Below, piece after piece: positions 42,437-51,600 of a stretch of DNA of 55,120 nucleotides. The translations under genes were made by a program, and so were the position numbers. Within the stretch, counting starts at the first letter, position 1. The number at the start of each line of letters is the position of its first letter. Below the pieces are notes generated by a model. That model saw only the letters and a list, made by a program, of their open reading frames with translations, was not told the DNA's origin and did not search any database. The stretch is from JBBDIM01 sp040880405 (GTDB lineage Bacteria; Planctomycetota; Planctomycetia; Pirellulales; Pirellulaceae): contig JBBDIM010000002.1 of the NCBI GenBank assembly GCA_040880405.1, forward strand, positions 1 through 55,120. Direction: 5' to 3'.

Positions 42437-43405
42437 CTATGGGCCCGTAGCCGGGACGCCATCTTCAATCCACGCGCCATTTTGCCAGACTGCCAAGTCC
42501 GTGCTATCCGACGCAAAACTGACGCTGCCGTCGCCACGGAGGAAGTTCACGCCAACCGGGTGGCGGCTTCGGGTGGAGGCATGGTTCGACTCGTTGTTAG
42601 CCACGGGGACACAAAAAAGATCGTTGGCCGGGCAGAAACGACCGGAGTCGTAGTCGTAAAGTTCGTCCGGAACTGAGGAGTTTGGAGTATTCCGGGCCTG
42701 CAGGAATTGGCAACCCGCTCGGGCCGTGATGAAACAGCCTCGGACATCGTTGGGCGTACCGGAAATGTACTCCGCAACGATTGTGGTATTACTCAAGCCA
42801 TCTCTCACATCGGCCATGCGACGGGCCCTTTTCTCCGTAGTCATCGAAAACATGCCGCGTCGGAGCCGATCGTTATCGGCGAACGATTCACCGTCATTCA
42901 CCCCTGAGAAGATGCCCAAGTAGTTGGAATTCGCCAGGCGCAATCCCCCGGTAATTTCCTTCGGACCGGTCTCGGTGGCGCTGGGGCATTGCAAGGCGGC
43001 AATGGGCAACTCGTGCAAGAACTGCCACTGCGCGTGAGTCCCAGCCTGGCCCCAAGGAGGCGTGTTAGTGTAGTTATTGAGCCGTTCGTGGTAGGCCCCT
43101 TGCTCAAGATAAGGCATGATGTAGTGCAGAAAATACGGCCATTCGGGGCTCGACCAGCGAGTGCCGTCGTTGGAAAGGCTTCCCGGCGGGAAACGCCCAT
43201 TCGTGTCGTGGGCGTTATGCAGTCCCAGTCCGATCTGCTTCAGATTGTTGGTGCATTGCATCCGCCGAGCCGCTTCCCGAGCCTGCTGCACGGCGGGTAG
43301 AAGCAACGCAACCAACACACCAATGATGGCGATTACCACCAACAACTCGACCAGCGTAAAGCCGAGGCGTCGAGAGACATGGGCCGTTTGAGATTTAAGA
43401 GTCAT
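42437..43405 (-). CDS. DUF1559 pilin-like exported protein (third copy)
   Basis: A 322-residue DUF1559 protein. Start ATG 43405 (MTLKSQTAHVSRRLGFTLVE) places the prepilin-type site RRLG/FTLVE near residue 15, followed by the hydrophobic helix LLVVIAIIGVLVALLLPAVQ and QQAREAARRMQCTNNLKQIG. The C-terminal segment HPVGVNFLRGDGSVSFASDS is intact. It is first in the third module (DUF1559, lipoprotein, PSCyt-PSD1, DUF1501). It should be exported by the type II/IV-like pilin pathway and inserted in the membrane or assembled. Function unknown. Confidence 0.93.
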   Translation of the reverse strand: MTLKSQTAHVSRRLGFTLVELLVVIAIIGVLVALLLPAVQQAREAARRMQCTNNLKQIGLGLHNAHDTNGRFPPGSLSNDGTRWSSPEWPYFLHYIMPYLEQGAYHERLNNYTNTPPWGQAGTHAQWQFLHELPIAALQCPSATETGPKEITGGLRLANSNYLGIFSGVNDGESFADNDRLRRGMFSMTTEKRARRMADVRDGLSNTTIVAEYISGTPNDVRGCFITARAGCQFLQARNTPNSSVPDELYDYDSGRFCPANDLFCVPVANNESNHASTRSRHPVGVNFLRGDGSVSFASDSTDLAVWQNGAWIEDGVPATGP

Positions 43406-44040
43406 TTTTCGAATTCCTAACCGAGAATAGAAGTAATAAGTCGAGAAGGTTGTAACGTTGAAGAGTGACTCCTTCGAAAAGGAATCTCTCCGAACATGGA
43501 TATGGCAGAACGGAGTGAGCGCAATTTAAGGCGAAACCAGAGGGGATGACGCTTCGAGTGAACCCCAGTTCCGGCAGGGGGCAACCATGTCGCGAAATCG
43601 AGATGGGGATTACTCAATCGAGGCCAATGCAAATTTGTATAAGATTCCGTTTTAGCGGATGCCCCAGGGTATTGCAATCTAATTTCCTTTAAAAGCCACG
43701 CTATGGGTGCGGAAACAGGCTTCCGCCCTTTTCCAGGAGCCTCGGATCGGTTACGGGGCGGGTGAGGATGACCGAATACGCCTCCCCCCTGTGCTGGCCC
43801 CTCTCTCGGCAATTCATGCTTGAATGGAACGCTCATTTCTTGTCCACCGCCCCCACATTCACCAGATCTTAATCAACATTACCGATTGTGCCGCCGATAA
43901 CGATTAGCGTTGGTTAACCTGGTTCATCGCCAAATATGGGGGGTGAGCGATCCTGAGACATTCATATTTCTGACTCCTGCAAGATCGACAACAACGATAT
44001 GGCATCCGAGCTTTCTGAGTTTGTACGACGAAGCGGGGCA
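43406..44040. other. Divergent intergenic region, no gene
   Basis: About 630 bases between the third module (minus) and the porin (plus), with no gene I recognise. A small hairpin GCGGAA-ACAGGC-TTCCGC at 43709-43726 is followed by CCTTTT. Promoters for both directions must lie here but could not be assigned. Confidence 0.45.
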
Positions 44041-45477
44041 ATGCGTCTGCTGGCCCTGACACTCGCCTGGCTGCTCTTCACGTCCCCCGTTCGGGCTCAG
44101 ATGCCGGACGCGGCGATGGGGGACCTGTCGATGGAAGGGATGTACCAGCAGTTGCTCGAAACGGAGCAGCGGTTGCTAGCTACCGAGCAGCGATTAAGCG
44201 CCATTGAGATGAATCCTCCCAATTTGATTGATAGCATCCAAACGATGCCTGGTTTCTCGGAAAACCCGGAGTGGATTCAACCGGAGTCGGAGAAGAAGAA
44301 GGCTTGGTTCGAAAAATATAAACTCGGCGGCTACATGCAGCTTCGCATCAATGAAACGCTTTCGACGGAGGATGGCTCCGCCCCACCGCAGCATGTCGGG
44401 GATTCCTCGATCGGCGATAACCAAAGCTTTATCCTCCGTCGCGCCCGATTGTCCGTGTCGGGCGACGTGACGGACAAAATCTCGATCTACTTGCAGCCAG
44501 ACTTCGCCGCCAACGTGCCGGGCAGTTCCGACAGCAACCAGTATGTCCAGCTCCGCGACTGGTATAGCGACCTGCACTTCGACGAGGACCATATCTACCG
44601 AGTTCGCATCGGCCAGAGCAAAATCCCCTATGGCTGGGAGAATATGCAATCGAGCCGTAACCGGCTGCCACTAGACCGAAACGATGGCTTCAACAGCGCC
44701 ACCAAGAATGAGCGGGACCTGGGTGCGTTCTTCTACTACACCCCGACCTACGCCCAGGAATTTTTCGATCGGACCCTCGACGAGAACCTGAAGGGCTCTG
44801 GCAACTATGGGCTGTTCGGCTTTGGGTTCTACAACGGTCAAGGGGGTTCGCTCCGCGAGCAAAACGACAACATCCACATCATCAGCCGGTTGACCCTTCC
44901 GTTCACCTTTGCCAATGGGCAAATGATGGAGCTTGGCATTCAAGGCTACACCGGCCAGTACACGGTGCTTTCCGCCCCGATTAGCCCGCTGGGTGTCGGC
45001 CCGGCGGTCCGTCCTTTAGGCGCAGCCGACACAGGTGGCCGCGAGGGAGTTCTCGATAACCGCCTCGGCTGGAGCCTGATCTACTACCCGCAACCGTTTG
45101 GCTTTCAAGCGGAATGGACCACCGGCCGGGGTCCCGCCTTGAACGCGGCCCAGACGGAAATCGAAGAACGCTCGCTGTACGGTGGCTATGTGATGGCGAT
45201 GTACCGGCAAGAGACTGTCCGGTTTGGGGAAATGATTCCCTTTGTTCGCTGGGCGTATTATCAAGGTGGTTACAAGTCAGAGCGGAACGCCCCGTACACC
45301 GATATCGACGAATGGGAAATCGGGCTGGAATGGCAGTTCACCAAGTACGTGGAGTTGGTCAGCATGTACACGATTACCGACCGCACCAACACGCGAGCAG
45401 ACAGTTCGGACGACGCCCTCTCCTATCAGCAATTCCGCGGCGACCTGGCGCGGTTTCAGTTGCAGGTGCGGTACTGA
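44041..45477 (+). CDS. Outer-membrane porin, phosphate-selective porin O/P type
   Basis: About 478 residues. ATG 44041 is chosen because it gives a clean signal peptide (MRLLALTLAWLLFTSPVRAQ); the frame opens earlier at 43999. A heptad coiled-coil segment follows (GMYQQLLETEQRLLATEQRL), as in trimeric OprP/OprO porins. Then comes a long barrel of alternating residues: YKLGGYMQLRINETLS, LRRARLSVSGDVTDKISIYL, HIYRVRIGQSKIPYGWENMQ and YVELVSMYTITDRTNTRADS. It ends in LARFQLQVRY with the C-terminal aromatic residue used by the BAM complex. It forms an outer-membrane channel, possibly for anions or phosphate. It stands alone, with a terminator-like hairpin 22 bases after the stop. Confidence 0.9.
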   Translation: MRLLALTLAWLLFTSPVRAQMPDAAMGDLSMEGMYQQLLETEQRLLATEQRLSAIEMNPPNLIDSIQTMPGFSENPEWIQPESEKKKAWFEKYKLGGYMQLRINETLSTEDGSAPPQHVGDSSIGDNQSFILRRARLSVSGDVTDKISIYLQPDFAANVPGSSDSNQYVQLRDWYSDLHFDEDHIYRVRIGQSKIPYGWENMQSSRNRLPLDRNDGFNSATKNERDLGAFFYYTPTYAQEFFDRTLDENLKGSGNYGLFGFGFYNGQGGSLREQNDNIHIISRLTLPFTFANGQMMELGIQGYTGQYTVLSAPISPLGVGPAVRPLGAADTGGREGVLDNRLGWSLIYYPQPFGFQAEWTTGRGPALNAAQTEIEERSLYGGYVMAMYRQETVRFGEMIPFVRWAYYQGGYKSERNAPYTDIDEWEIGLEWQFTKYVELVSMYTITDRTNTRADSSDDALSYQQFRGDLARFQLQVRY

Positions 45478-45498
45478 GGATCGCAAGAAAAAAACCGC

Positions 45499-45520
45499 CC
45501 CGGATGCCCTCCGGGTTTTG
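45499..45520 (+). terminator. Rho-independent terminator after the porin gene
   Basis: CCCGGA-TGCCC-TCCGGG forms a 6-base GC-rich stem followed by TTTTG, 22 bases after the porin stop. AAAACC upstream and GGTTTT at the end extend the pairing. Confidence 0.6.
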
Positions 45521-45535
45521 TGGCTAATAAATAGG

Positions 45536-45870
45536 TTAGCCACAGAGCACACAGAGATCACAGAGAGAAGCCGTTGGAACGCACCCGGGGTCAGCACTCT
45601 TTTTTCGTGCAGGCGCACTACCGGAACCATCGCAACAAAAAAGAGTCCTGACCCCTTCACCAGCCCAGGTCGCTCAAAGAAATTTAGCCACGGATGGTCA
45701 ATTAACCCGAATAAAAGAGACGACAAGTCTCCACCTCAATCACATCTCTGTGGCCTCTGTGACCTCGGTGGCTAAGAAAAGTAGCCGCGGATAGGGCTGC
45801 CTGCGGTTCGTCGTTCTACCCGCTTGCGATCCGCGTACATCCGCGCCGGTCCGCGGCTAAACAAATCTCT
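45536..45870. repeat. Cluster of TTAGCCAC/GCGGAT-type interspersed repeats
   Basis: The spacer 45478-46003 is packed with related units. TTAGCCACAGAG starts at 45536 and its imperfect inverted partner ends at 45775 (CTCGGTGGCTAA). TTTAGCCACGGAT lies at about 45682. TAGCCGCGGAT at about 45782 is matched by an inverted CCGCGGCTAAA near 45855. Each is a short motif seen in both orientations. They bracket a separate 19-base hairpin at 45587-45655. No gene was found in this spacer. Confidence 0.6.
45587..45655. repeat. 19-base inverted repeat hairpin (REP-like unit)
   Basis: GGGGTCAGCACTCTTTTTT at 45587-45605 and AAAAAAGAGTCCTGACCCC at 45637-45655 are reverse complements except for one position, with a 31-base loop. 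The pair sits nested between the outer TTAGCCAC repeats. The form resembles a mobile palindromic element. The T-rich and A-rich ends could also stop transcription on both strands. Confidence 0.65.
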
Positions 45871-46003
45871 TGCCATGCCGTCAAGCGGGAAGTTTTGCTT
45901 CCTCTGCTGCTAAGAGTTTGGCCTGACGCTTGACAACGCCCAGCGGCCAGGGGATGTTCGATGAAACGTCCCGACTTTCAATTCTCCGCCCTGAGTTAAA
46001 TTG

Positions 46004-47092
46004 ATGCCTCCTTCCCAAACGCTGCTGGTTTGTCTTGGTTTAGCACTCTGGTCGATTGCTGCGAGCCCAGCCTCCGCCGATCCGTATCCCAACCACCGAG
46101 AGCTGATGGTCTTCGCGAACGAAGCCGGCAAGATTCAGCCGGTACAAGAGGCGGCGGATTGGCAAAGACGCCGTGGCGATATCCTCACTGCAATGCAGCG
46201 GGTCATGGGGCCTCTCCCTAGTCGCGAGGGCTTACCGCCGTTCAACCCGAAGATTACGGAGACGACCGAGGGGGAAGGTTTCACTCGGCAAACGATCCTG
46301 CTGACCGTGGAACCAGGCAATCAACTGCCGGTCGATCTCTACCTGCCCCGGCCACTTCCCAACGGTGAGAAACGACCCGCGATTCTGGCCCTGCACTCCA
46401 CCGGACGGCTGGGCAAACGAATTGCCGCGGGGGATGGCGACTTGGAAAACCGGGCTTACGCCGTGGAACTGGCCCAGCGGGGCTACGTGGTGATCGCCCC
46501 CGACTATCCTTCCTTCGGCGACGCCGCCGACTACGATTTCAATCAGGATCGGTACGAAAGCGGGACGATGAAGGGGATCTTCAACCACATCCGCTGCCTC
46601 GATTACCTGGAAACATTAGAGCAGGTGGACGGCGAGCGATTAGGCGCGATCGGCCATTCCCTCGGTGGACACAACGCAATGTTCGTGGCGGCCTTCGATC
46701 CACGCATTAAGGTGATCGTCTCCAGTTGCGGCTGGACACCGTTTCACGACTACTACGTCGGAAACCTCACCGGCTGGACCAGCGACCGCTACATGCCCAA
46801 AATCCGAGACGTCTATGGCAGCGACCCCGACCGGATGCCGTTCGACTTTTACGAAGTAATCGCCGCGCTCGCCCCCCGGCCTTTCTTTTCCAACTCCCCG
46901 GTGAGCGACGAAAACTTCGATGTCGCCGGCGTCCGCAAGGGGATCTCCGAGGCCCGTAAAGTTTATGATTTGCTCGGCGTGGGCGATCAGCTCATCCTGA
47001 AAACACCCGACTGCGGGCATGATTTCCCGGAGGAGATGCGAGAAGCGGCGTACCGGTTGTTTGATGCGACGTTGAGGAATACGAGACCGTAA
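46004..47092 (+). CDS. Exported alpha/beta hydrolase (dienelactone hydrolase/acetyl-xylan-esterase-like)
   Basis: A 362-residue protein with a signal peptide (QTLLVCLGLALWSIAASPAS). ATG 46004 is used; a TTG directly before it is unlikely. The hydrolase fold is clear: LPVDLYLPRPLPNGEKRPAI, then LALHSTGRLG, the nucleophile elbow GAIGHSLGGHNAMFVAAFD near residue 215 with Ser, and a late His in LKTPDCGHDFPEEM. It belongs to the family used for carbohydrate-ester or peptide-ester cleavage, so it may remove acyl groups from glycans outside the cytoplasm. It converges with the cytochrome gene at 47100. Substrate not deducible. Confidence 0.87.
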   Translation: MPPSQTLLVCLGLALWSIAASPASADPYPNHRELMVFANEAGKIQPVQEAADWQRRRGDILTAMQRVMGPLPSREGLPPFNPKITETTEGEGFTRQTILLTVEPGNQLPVDLYLPRPLPNGEKRPAILALHSTGRLGKRIAAGDGDLENRAYAVELAQRGYVVIAPDYPSFGDAADYDFNQDRYESGTMKGIFNHIRCLDYLETLEQVDGERLGAIGHSLGGHNAMFVAAFDPRIKVIVSSCGWTPFHDYYVGNLTGWTSDRYMPKIRDVYGSDPDRMPFDFYEVIAALAPRPFFSNSPVSDENFDVAGVRKGISEARKVYDLLGVGDQLILKTPDCGHDFPEEMREAAYRLFDATLRNTRP

Positions 47093-47093
47093 G

Positions 47094-47115
47094 CAACTCC
47101 TATGGCTCGGAGTTG
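47094..47115. terminator. Possible terminator hairpin between convergent genes
   Basis: CAACTCC at 47094-47100 pairs with GGAGTTG at 47109-47115 across an 8-base loop. It sits just after the esterase stop and overlaps the last codons of the cytochrome gene. No T-run follows. Confidence 0.35.
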
Positions 47116-47897
47116 TACTCCCCTAGCTTTTCCGCCTTGGGCAGATGCTCCTGGAGCACGAATTTTGGCCGCGGGTTCGAGTTGATGAATGCGGCGATGT
47201 CCAGGGCCTGTTGCTCGCTGAGGTACGGATCGTCCAGCGGCATCGCGACTTTCAGCCAAGCCGCCAGTTTATCGTTGCGGCTGAGACCCGCGCCAGCGTT
47301 GAAAGAGCCATCGCCCCAAACCGGCGGACCATCGGGGGAGCCCAAACCGTCGTCGCCATGGCAACTGCCACAATGCTCCGTGTAGAACACGCGTCCCTGG
47401 GCGACATCGGCGGTGGCGGGGTCAAGCTTGATCGGTGGTGCGCGACGTGGGCCGAGGGGGGCGTTGGGGTTCATGGCAATCGGCTGACCGGACGAGAGCC
47501 AAGTAATATAAGCCGTGATGCCAACAGAAACCTCACTCCCCAGCGGCGGCCGGGTACCGTTCATGCTCCGCATGAAACAGTTAAGCACACGGTCTTCCAA
47601 GGTGATGACCCGTTTCTCCCGCGGAGACCAAGCGGGGTACGCCGTGGCGATCTCCAAAAAGCTGCCGGCACTGGGATGGGTACCATTGTTCAAGTGGCAC
47701 GAGGTGCAGCTCAGTTTATTGCCCACAAACGGCTTGGAAAGTGGATGCTCGCCGGTGTTGGCAACCATCTCGCGTCCCCGCTCAATCGCCTTCCCCAGTT
47801 CGCCGGGGGGAAGTTGCGTTGGCGGCTGGGCATCTTGCGCGAGCAACAAACCGGGGGAGCAGCAGAGAACAAAAGTGAGCAGCCATCGCGATCGCAT
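47100..47897 (-). CDS. Exported diheme c-type cytochrome, thiosulfate dehydrogenase (TsdA)-like
   Basis: A 265-residue protein. ATG 47897 gives the signal peptide MRSRWLLTFVLCCSPGLLLA; the frame opens earlier at 47948. Two haem-binding sites are present: KLSCTSCHLNNG (about residue 65) and EHCGSCHGDDGLG (about residue 180). A separate Cys in LEDRVLNCFMRSMNGTRPP matches the TsdA segment where a Cys is the distal haem ligand. TsdA oxidises two thiosulfates to tetrathionate in the periplasm. Whether this protein does so, or is a related diheme cytochrome, cannot be settled. No adjacent sulfur genes were seen. Confidence 0.78.
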   Translation of the reverse strand: MRSRWLLTFVLCCSPGLLLAQDAQPPTQLPPGELGKAIERGREMVANTGEHPLSKPFVGNKLSCTSCHLNNGTHPSAGSFLEIATAYPAWSPREKRVITLEDRVLNCFMRSMNGTRPPLGSEVSVGITAYITWLSSGQPIAMNPNAPLGPRRAPPIKLDPATADVAQGRVFYTEHCGSCHGDDGLGSPDGPPVWGDGSFNAGAGLSRNDKLAAWLKVAMPLDDPYLSEQQALDIAAFINSNPRPKFVLQEHLPKAEKLGEYNSEP

Positions 47898-48006
47898 GGG
47901 GAATCTCTTGGGTCGGACTCGGCGGAGAGTGTTAGGGAACAACTCCATACTACCAGCGTGGCGGTTTCGACTGCGTGAGATGGCTCACGATTGGCACCAG
48001 CCCGGT

Positions 48007-48309
48007 TCAAATATCCCTCGGATCTCGATCGATCCAGAAATCGGTTTGGCGGCTGGTGTGCATAACGGCCATCACGTTAATTCGATCCGCGGACCATGCC
48101 TTGAAGACCACGATGTACGGGAATCCAAACATGCGTGCATATTGGTAGCCGGGACGAACCTCCGCGAACCGCCCCGGATCGTCAGCAATACCGCTTATGG
48201 TAGAATCGAGCGCACTATGGAATTTGAGCGCTGCGGGTAGAGATCTCTCTCGATACCAAACCTGAGCTTCCCGCACGTCCGCCAAAGCCAGGCGGTGAAA
48301 CGTGATCAC
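48007..48309 (-). CDS. ParE/RelE-family toxin
   Basis: A 100-residue protein with the ParE/RelE fold pattern: FHRLALADVREAQVWYRERS, then FHSALDSTISGIADDPGRFA, and the strand pair YARMFGFPYIVVFKAW followed by INVMAVMHTSRQTDFW. It is translated from ATG 48309, overlapping the antitoxin stop by 4 bases. ParE toxins poison DNA gyrase, while RelE toxins cleave mRNA; the sequence alone favours the ParE side but is not decisive. It forms a type II toxin-antitoxin pair with the gene upstream. Confidence 0.88.
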   Translation of the reverse strand: MITFHRLALADVREAQVWYRERSLPAALKFHSALDSTISGIADDPGRFAEVRPGYQYARMFGFPYIVVFKAWSADRINVMAVMHTSRQTDFWIDRDPRDI

Positions 48310-48536
48310 GATTTGAGATCGTCGCGAAGTTGCTGCTTGACGACTTCCCAGGGAATACTTTCCGCAGGATCATCGGCTGCTCGGCGATGTAATTCCTGCT
48401 CAAAGTCCGGATCATCGACGCTCAATCCTGGCGGTCTTCCAGAAATCGACTCCCATAACCTGGTAGCCAACAACATACGCTCCGCCTCCGGCATTTCAAG
48501 CGCCGTGCGAAAGATATCGAGATGCGATGTCGACAT
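48306..48536 (-). CDS. Antitoxin of the ParE-type pair (addiction-module component family)
   Basis: A 76-residue acidic-tailed protein that matches the small addiction-module component family found next to ParE toxins: EMPEAERMLLATRLWESISG, then a variable acidic part (VDDPDFEQELHRRAADDP) and SIPWEVVKQQLRDDL. The N-terminal half resembles a dimerising DNA-binding motif, and the C-terminal half should wrap the toxin. It is upstream of and coupled to the toxin, as expected, and probably represses its own operon. Confidence 0.85.
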   Translation of the reverse strand: MSTSHLDIFRTALEMPEAERMLLATRLWESISGRPPGLSVDDPDFEQELHRRAADDPAESIPWEVVKQQLRDDLKS

Positions 48537-48620
48537 AAAGGCTCCTCAAAACTGAATTGTCCTACCTCTTTATTCTAACAATTACACGGCGGCTTGTCTC
48601 TCATAATTTTTCCAGTCATT

Positions 48621-51600
48621 CTACGCCGTATCGGTCCGCATCGGGATAATCTTACTATTACCATTGCGCTCGCCCGGGCGGCGCAGTTTCGGCACCGCCG
48701 GGCAAATCACTTCCACGCGGCGGCCAGCGTGGAGGGCTTGGGTTAGTTCGAATTGCAGGGAAGTGCGGTCCTGATCGGGCGCGATTGGTAGGTCTTCCCC
48801 CAGGTGGATTTCGCCTCCTCGTTTGCTGGCGATTAATCGCCCTTTGTGCAGCACCAAGCTGTTGGTGTGGATGGCGGGGATTTTGGGGCCGTCGGTCAGA
48901 ATGCCGCACAGGTTCAAGGGATCGACGCCGCTGATCGCCACCCAGTGCTCCTCCTTAGTATCTTCGCGGAGCTTGCGGAGTTGGTAGATCGCTTGTTCCG
49001 TGCCATACTGTTCGCCACCCACTCCGGAGACAAACCGCCCGCCCCGGACTTCCCCCCGGCGTTCCATCCGGCGGAAGATCGGCACCAGCTTCGCCCACGA
49101 GGGGGCCGCCGACTCCCGGGCCAGCAAATCGCGGAACACCACGCCATATCGAGCCAACAGTTGCAGGCACCACTTTTGCAGCGCATCTTCCGGCGGGACC
49201 TCTTCGATGATCCCCGGGAACAGCGACCACCGCCCCGACGCGGTTTTTCCCGTTGCGTAACGTTTCTTCACACGCCGCTTCTTGGGATTGGGCTCGACAA
49301 TCTCGCGGACGCCCGCGTAGCTGTCGCAGGTGACTAGCCCCAAGGCGGCCAGTTCCCGCAGCGCCTCTTCCAAATGGGTTGGCAGCAGCTTGGTGAGGAT
49401 CTTTAGGTCTTGGTAGAACAACGCCCCGCGTGCTTTGAGGGCCTCCAGCACATCTAGGGCGTTGCCGCGTGCCTGGCCTTCGGCGGAGATGCGTGTTGTC
49501 GGAACCAGCCAGCCGAGGTTCTCGCGCGGCAGCAGGGCAATCGGGGCGGCTCGGCGCAAACTGGCCATGCTGGTGGTGTCTTCACCGGTGACGACCGGTG
49601 GTTGCAGGCGTCCCCACGTTGCTTCGCCGGAGGCGAGTAGCTCGTCCAGGTCGGCCGGTTCGTAGTCGTCGATTCGGGCCGCGAGCAAATGATGCTCCCA
49701 GCTTCCCGCCGCGGACTCAAAGCCTTGGAGCTGCTCGATCACCTTCCGCACACCCCGGGCCCCTTGCACCTTGGTCCCGCGAATGAGCAGTTGATGATGG
49801 GTCAGAAACCGCAGGAAAACTTCCGGCGAGACCGGCGAAATCTGCTGCCGCAGCCCGTTGATTGTCAGCCGATGAATCCGGGCCAACAACCGTCGATCGC
49901 ACCACTGAATCGCGCTGTTGCCTTCGCTGTCTTTTCGGTCGCCGTCATGAAAATGCCCCCGCAGCACAATCCCTTCCGCCTCGATCGATTCGCACGCGGC
50001 GAACACGCTGCTCAGCGGCAAACCCCACGTCTCGGCCCATTCATCGACCGTGAAGGGCCCCACATGCGGTGCGATACCCCGTACCAGTTCCACCCACCCT
50101 TGATGGGCCTCGTACGTGCCTCGCAGACTCTCCGGCAGATTCAGCGGCGGGTGAGACGTGCCACCGGGCAGCGCCGCTTCGACCATTGAAAATCGCTCGG
50201 CCGCGACCCACAGTTCCTGCTGCCCCGCGCGGCGATAGCAGGTGGCCCTCCCCTGCTCGATCAGACGCTCCATGTGCCCTTGCCAATTGCCGGCCTGCGA
50301 CTTCGGGATGGCAACCATTGAGAGCAGCGCGTCGTGCAGTTCGTCGGCATCGCGGACCGTCGGCCAGGCCTCAGCGCGGACGGTGCTGATCGCCTCGTAG
50401 GAAAGCTTGCCCAGCTCCTTCATGTCGCTAGTGGACAGGGTCCGCCGCGTGGCGACCGCTCTGGTTCGCCGTTCTTCCAGCGGGGCCGGGTCGAGGAATG
50501 AATACGGGTTAGCGTTGATCCGTTCGTGGGCAAATGGCGAAGGCTCGCGCGTATCGCACGGGACGAACTCCACCTCCCCCGCGTCGACATCCCGCAGCAT
50601 CTGCTTCCACCGCTCGACATCCATCGCCTCAGTCAGGCAGTCGTGCAAGGTTTGCTGCACGTAAGGGTGATCGGGATATTTGATATCCTCGCCATGGTTT
50701 TCCAGGCACCCAACTTGGTCCGGAAAGGCGGCCGCCAACAGGTCGTCCGCGCGGAACCGCAGCATGTGCGGCTGGACTTTCTTGCCGCCGGAAAACCGCA
50801 AAACCGCCAAGGCCCGGGTGATATTCCACCGCCACCGCACCTGAAACAGCGGAAACGCCAACAACGCCTGCTCCAGCAGCACCGGGCCGTTTTCGACATT
50901 CAGCATCCGAAACATATCGGCCAGCGAAAAACTATGCTGCGGCCCGAGAGAGAGCACGATGCCGTCGTCATCGGCGCTCGCCTGGAGCTCGAAGTCGAAC
51001 GAGCGGCAAAACCGTTTGCGGAAGGCGAGCCCCCAGGCGCGGTTGATTCGCGTGCCCAGCGGTGAATGCACCACCAACTGCATCGAACCCGCTTCATCGA
51101 AGAACCGCTCGAAGACGATCCGCTTCTGCGTTGGCACCATCCCCAAGGCCGCGTACTGGGCCGCGACATACCGCACCGCCTGAATCGCCGCCCAGGGGTT
51201 GGCGTGGCACTGCTTGAGCAGCCATTTGACGGTTTGAGAGTCGATCTGGTCGAACGATTCATCCAACAGCCCGCCATCCTGGGCCTGGACGCGGATTTTG
51301 GACCGCGTGGGGTCTTTGCCGGCCGCGACAATCCGGTTGGCCAGGTCCTCGCGGAGTTGCCCCACTTCGGCGGAAAGCTCGACGGTGCGACCTGGGGACT
51401 CGCCAAACCAAAACGGGACACTCGGTGGTTGCCCCTGGGCATCCTGCACGATGACCTCACCGCCAGTCACCTGAAGAACTCGCCAAGAAGTATTCCCCAG
51501 CAGAAAAACATCTCCCACGGTGCTGTCGATCGCGAAGTGCTCATCGACCGTGCCGACGAACACCTTTTCCCCTTCGGTCACCACGCGGTACAAGGGCGTA

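Noticed and set aside
45478..46003. A CRISPR array in the repeat-rich spacer
   Set aside because: Repeats are in both orientations, of several kinds and without regular spacers; there are no cas genes in the window.
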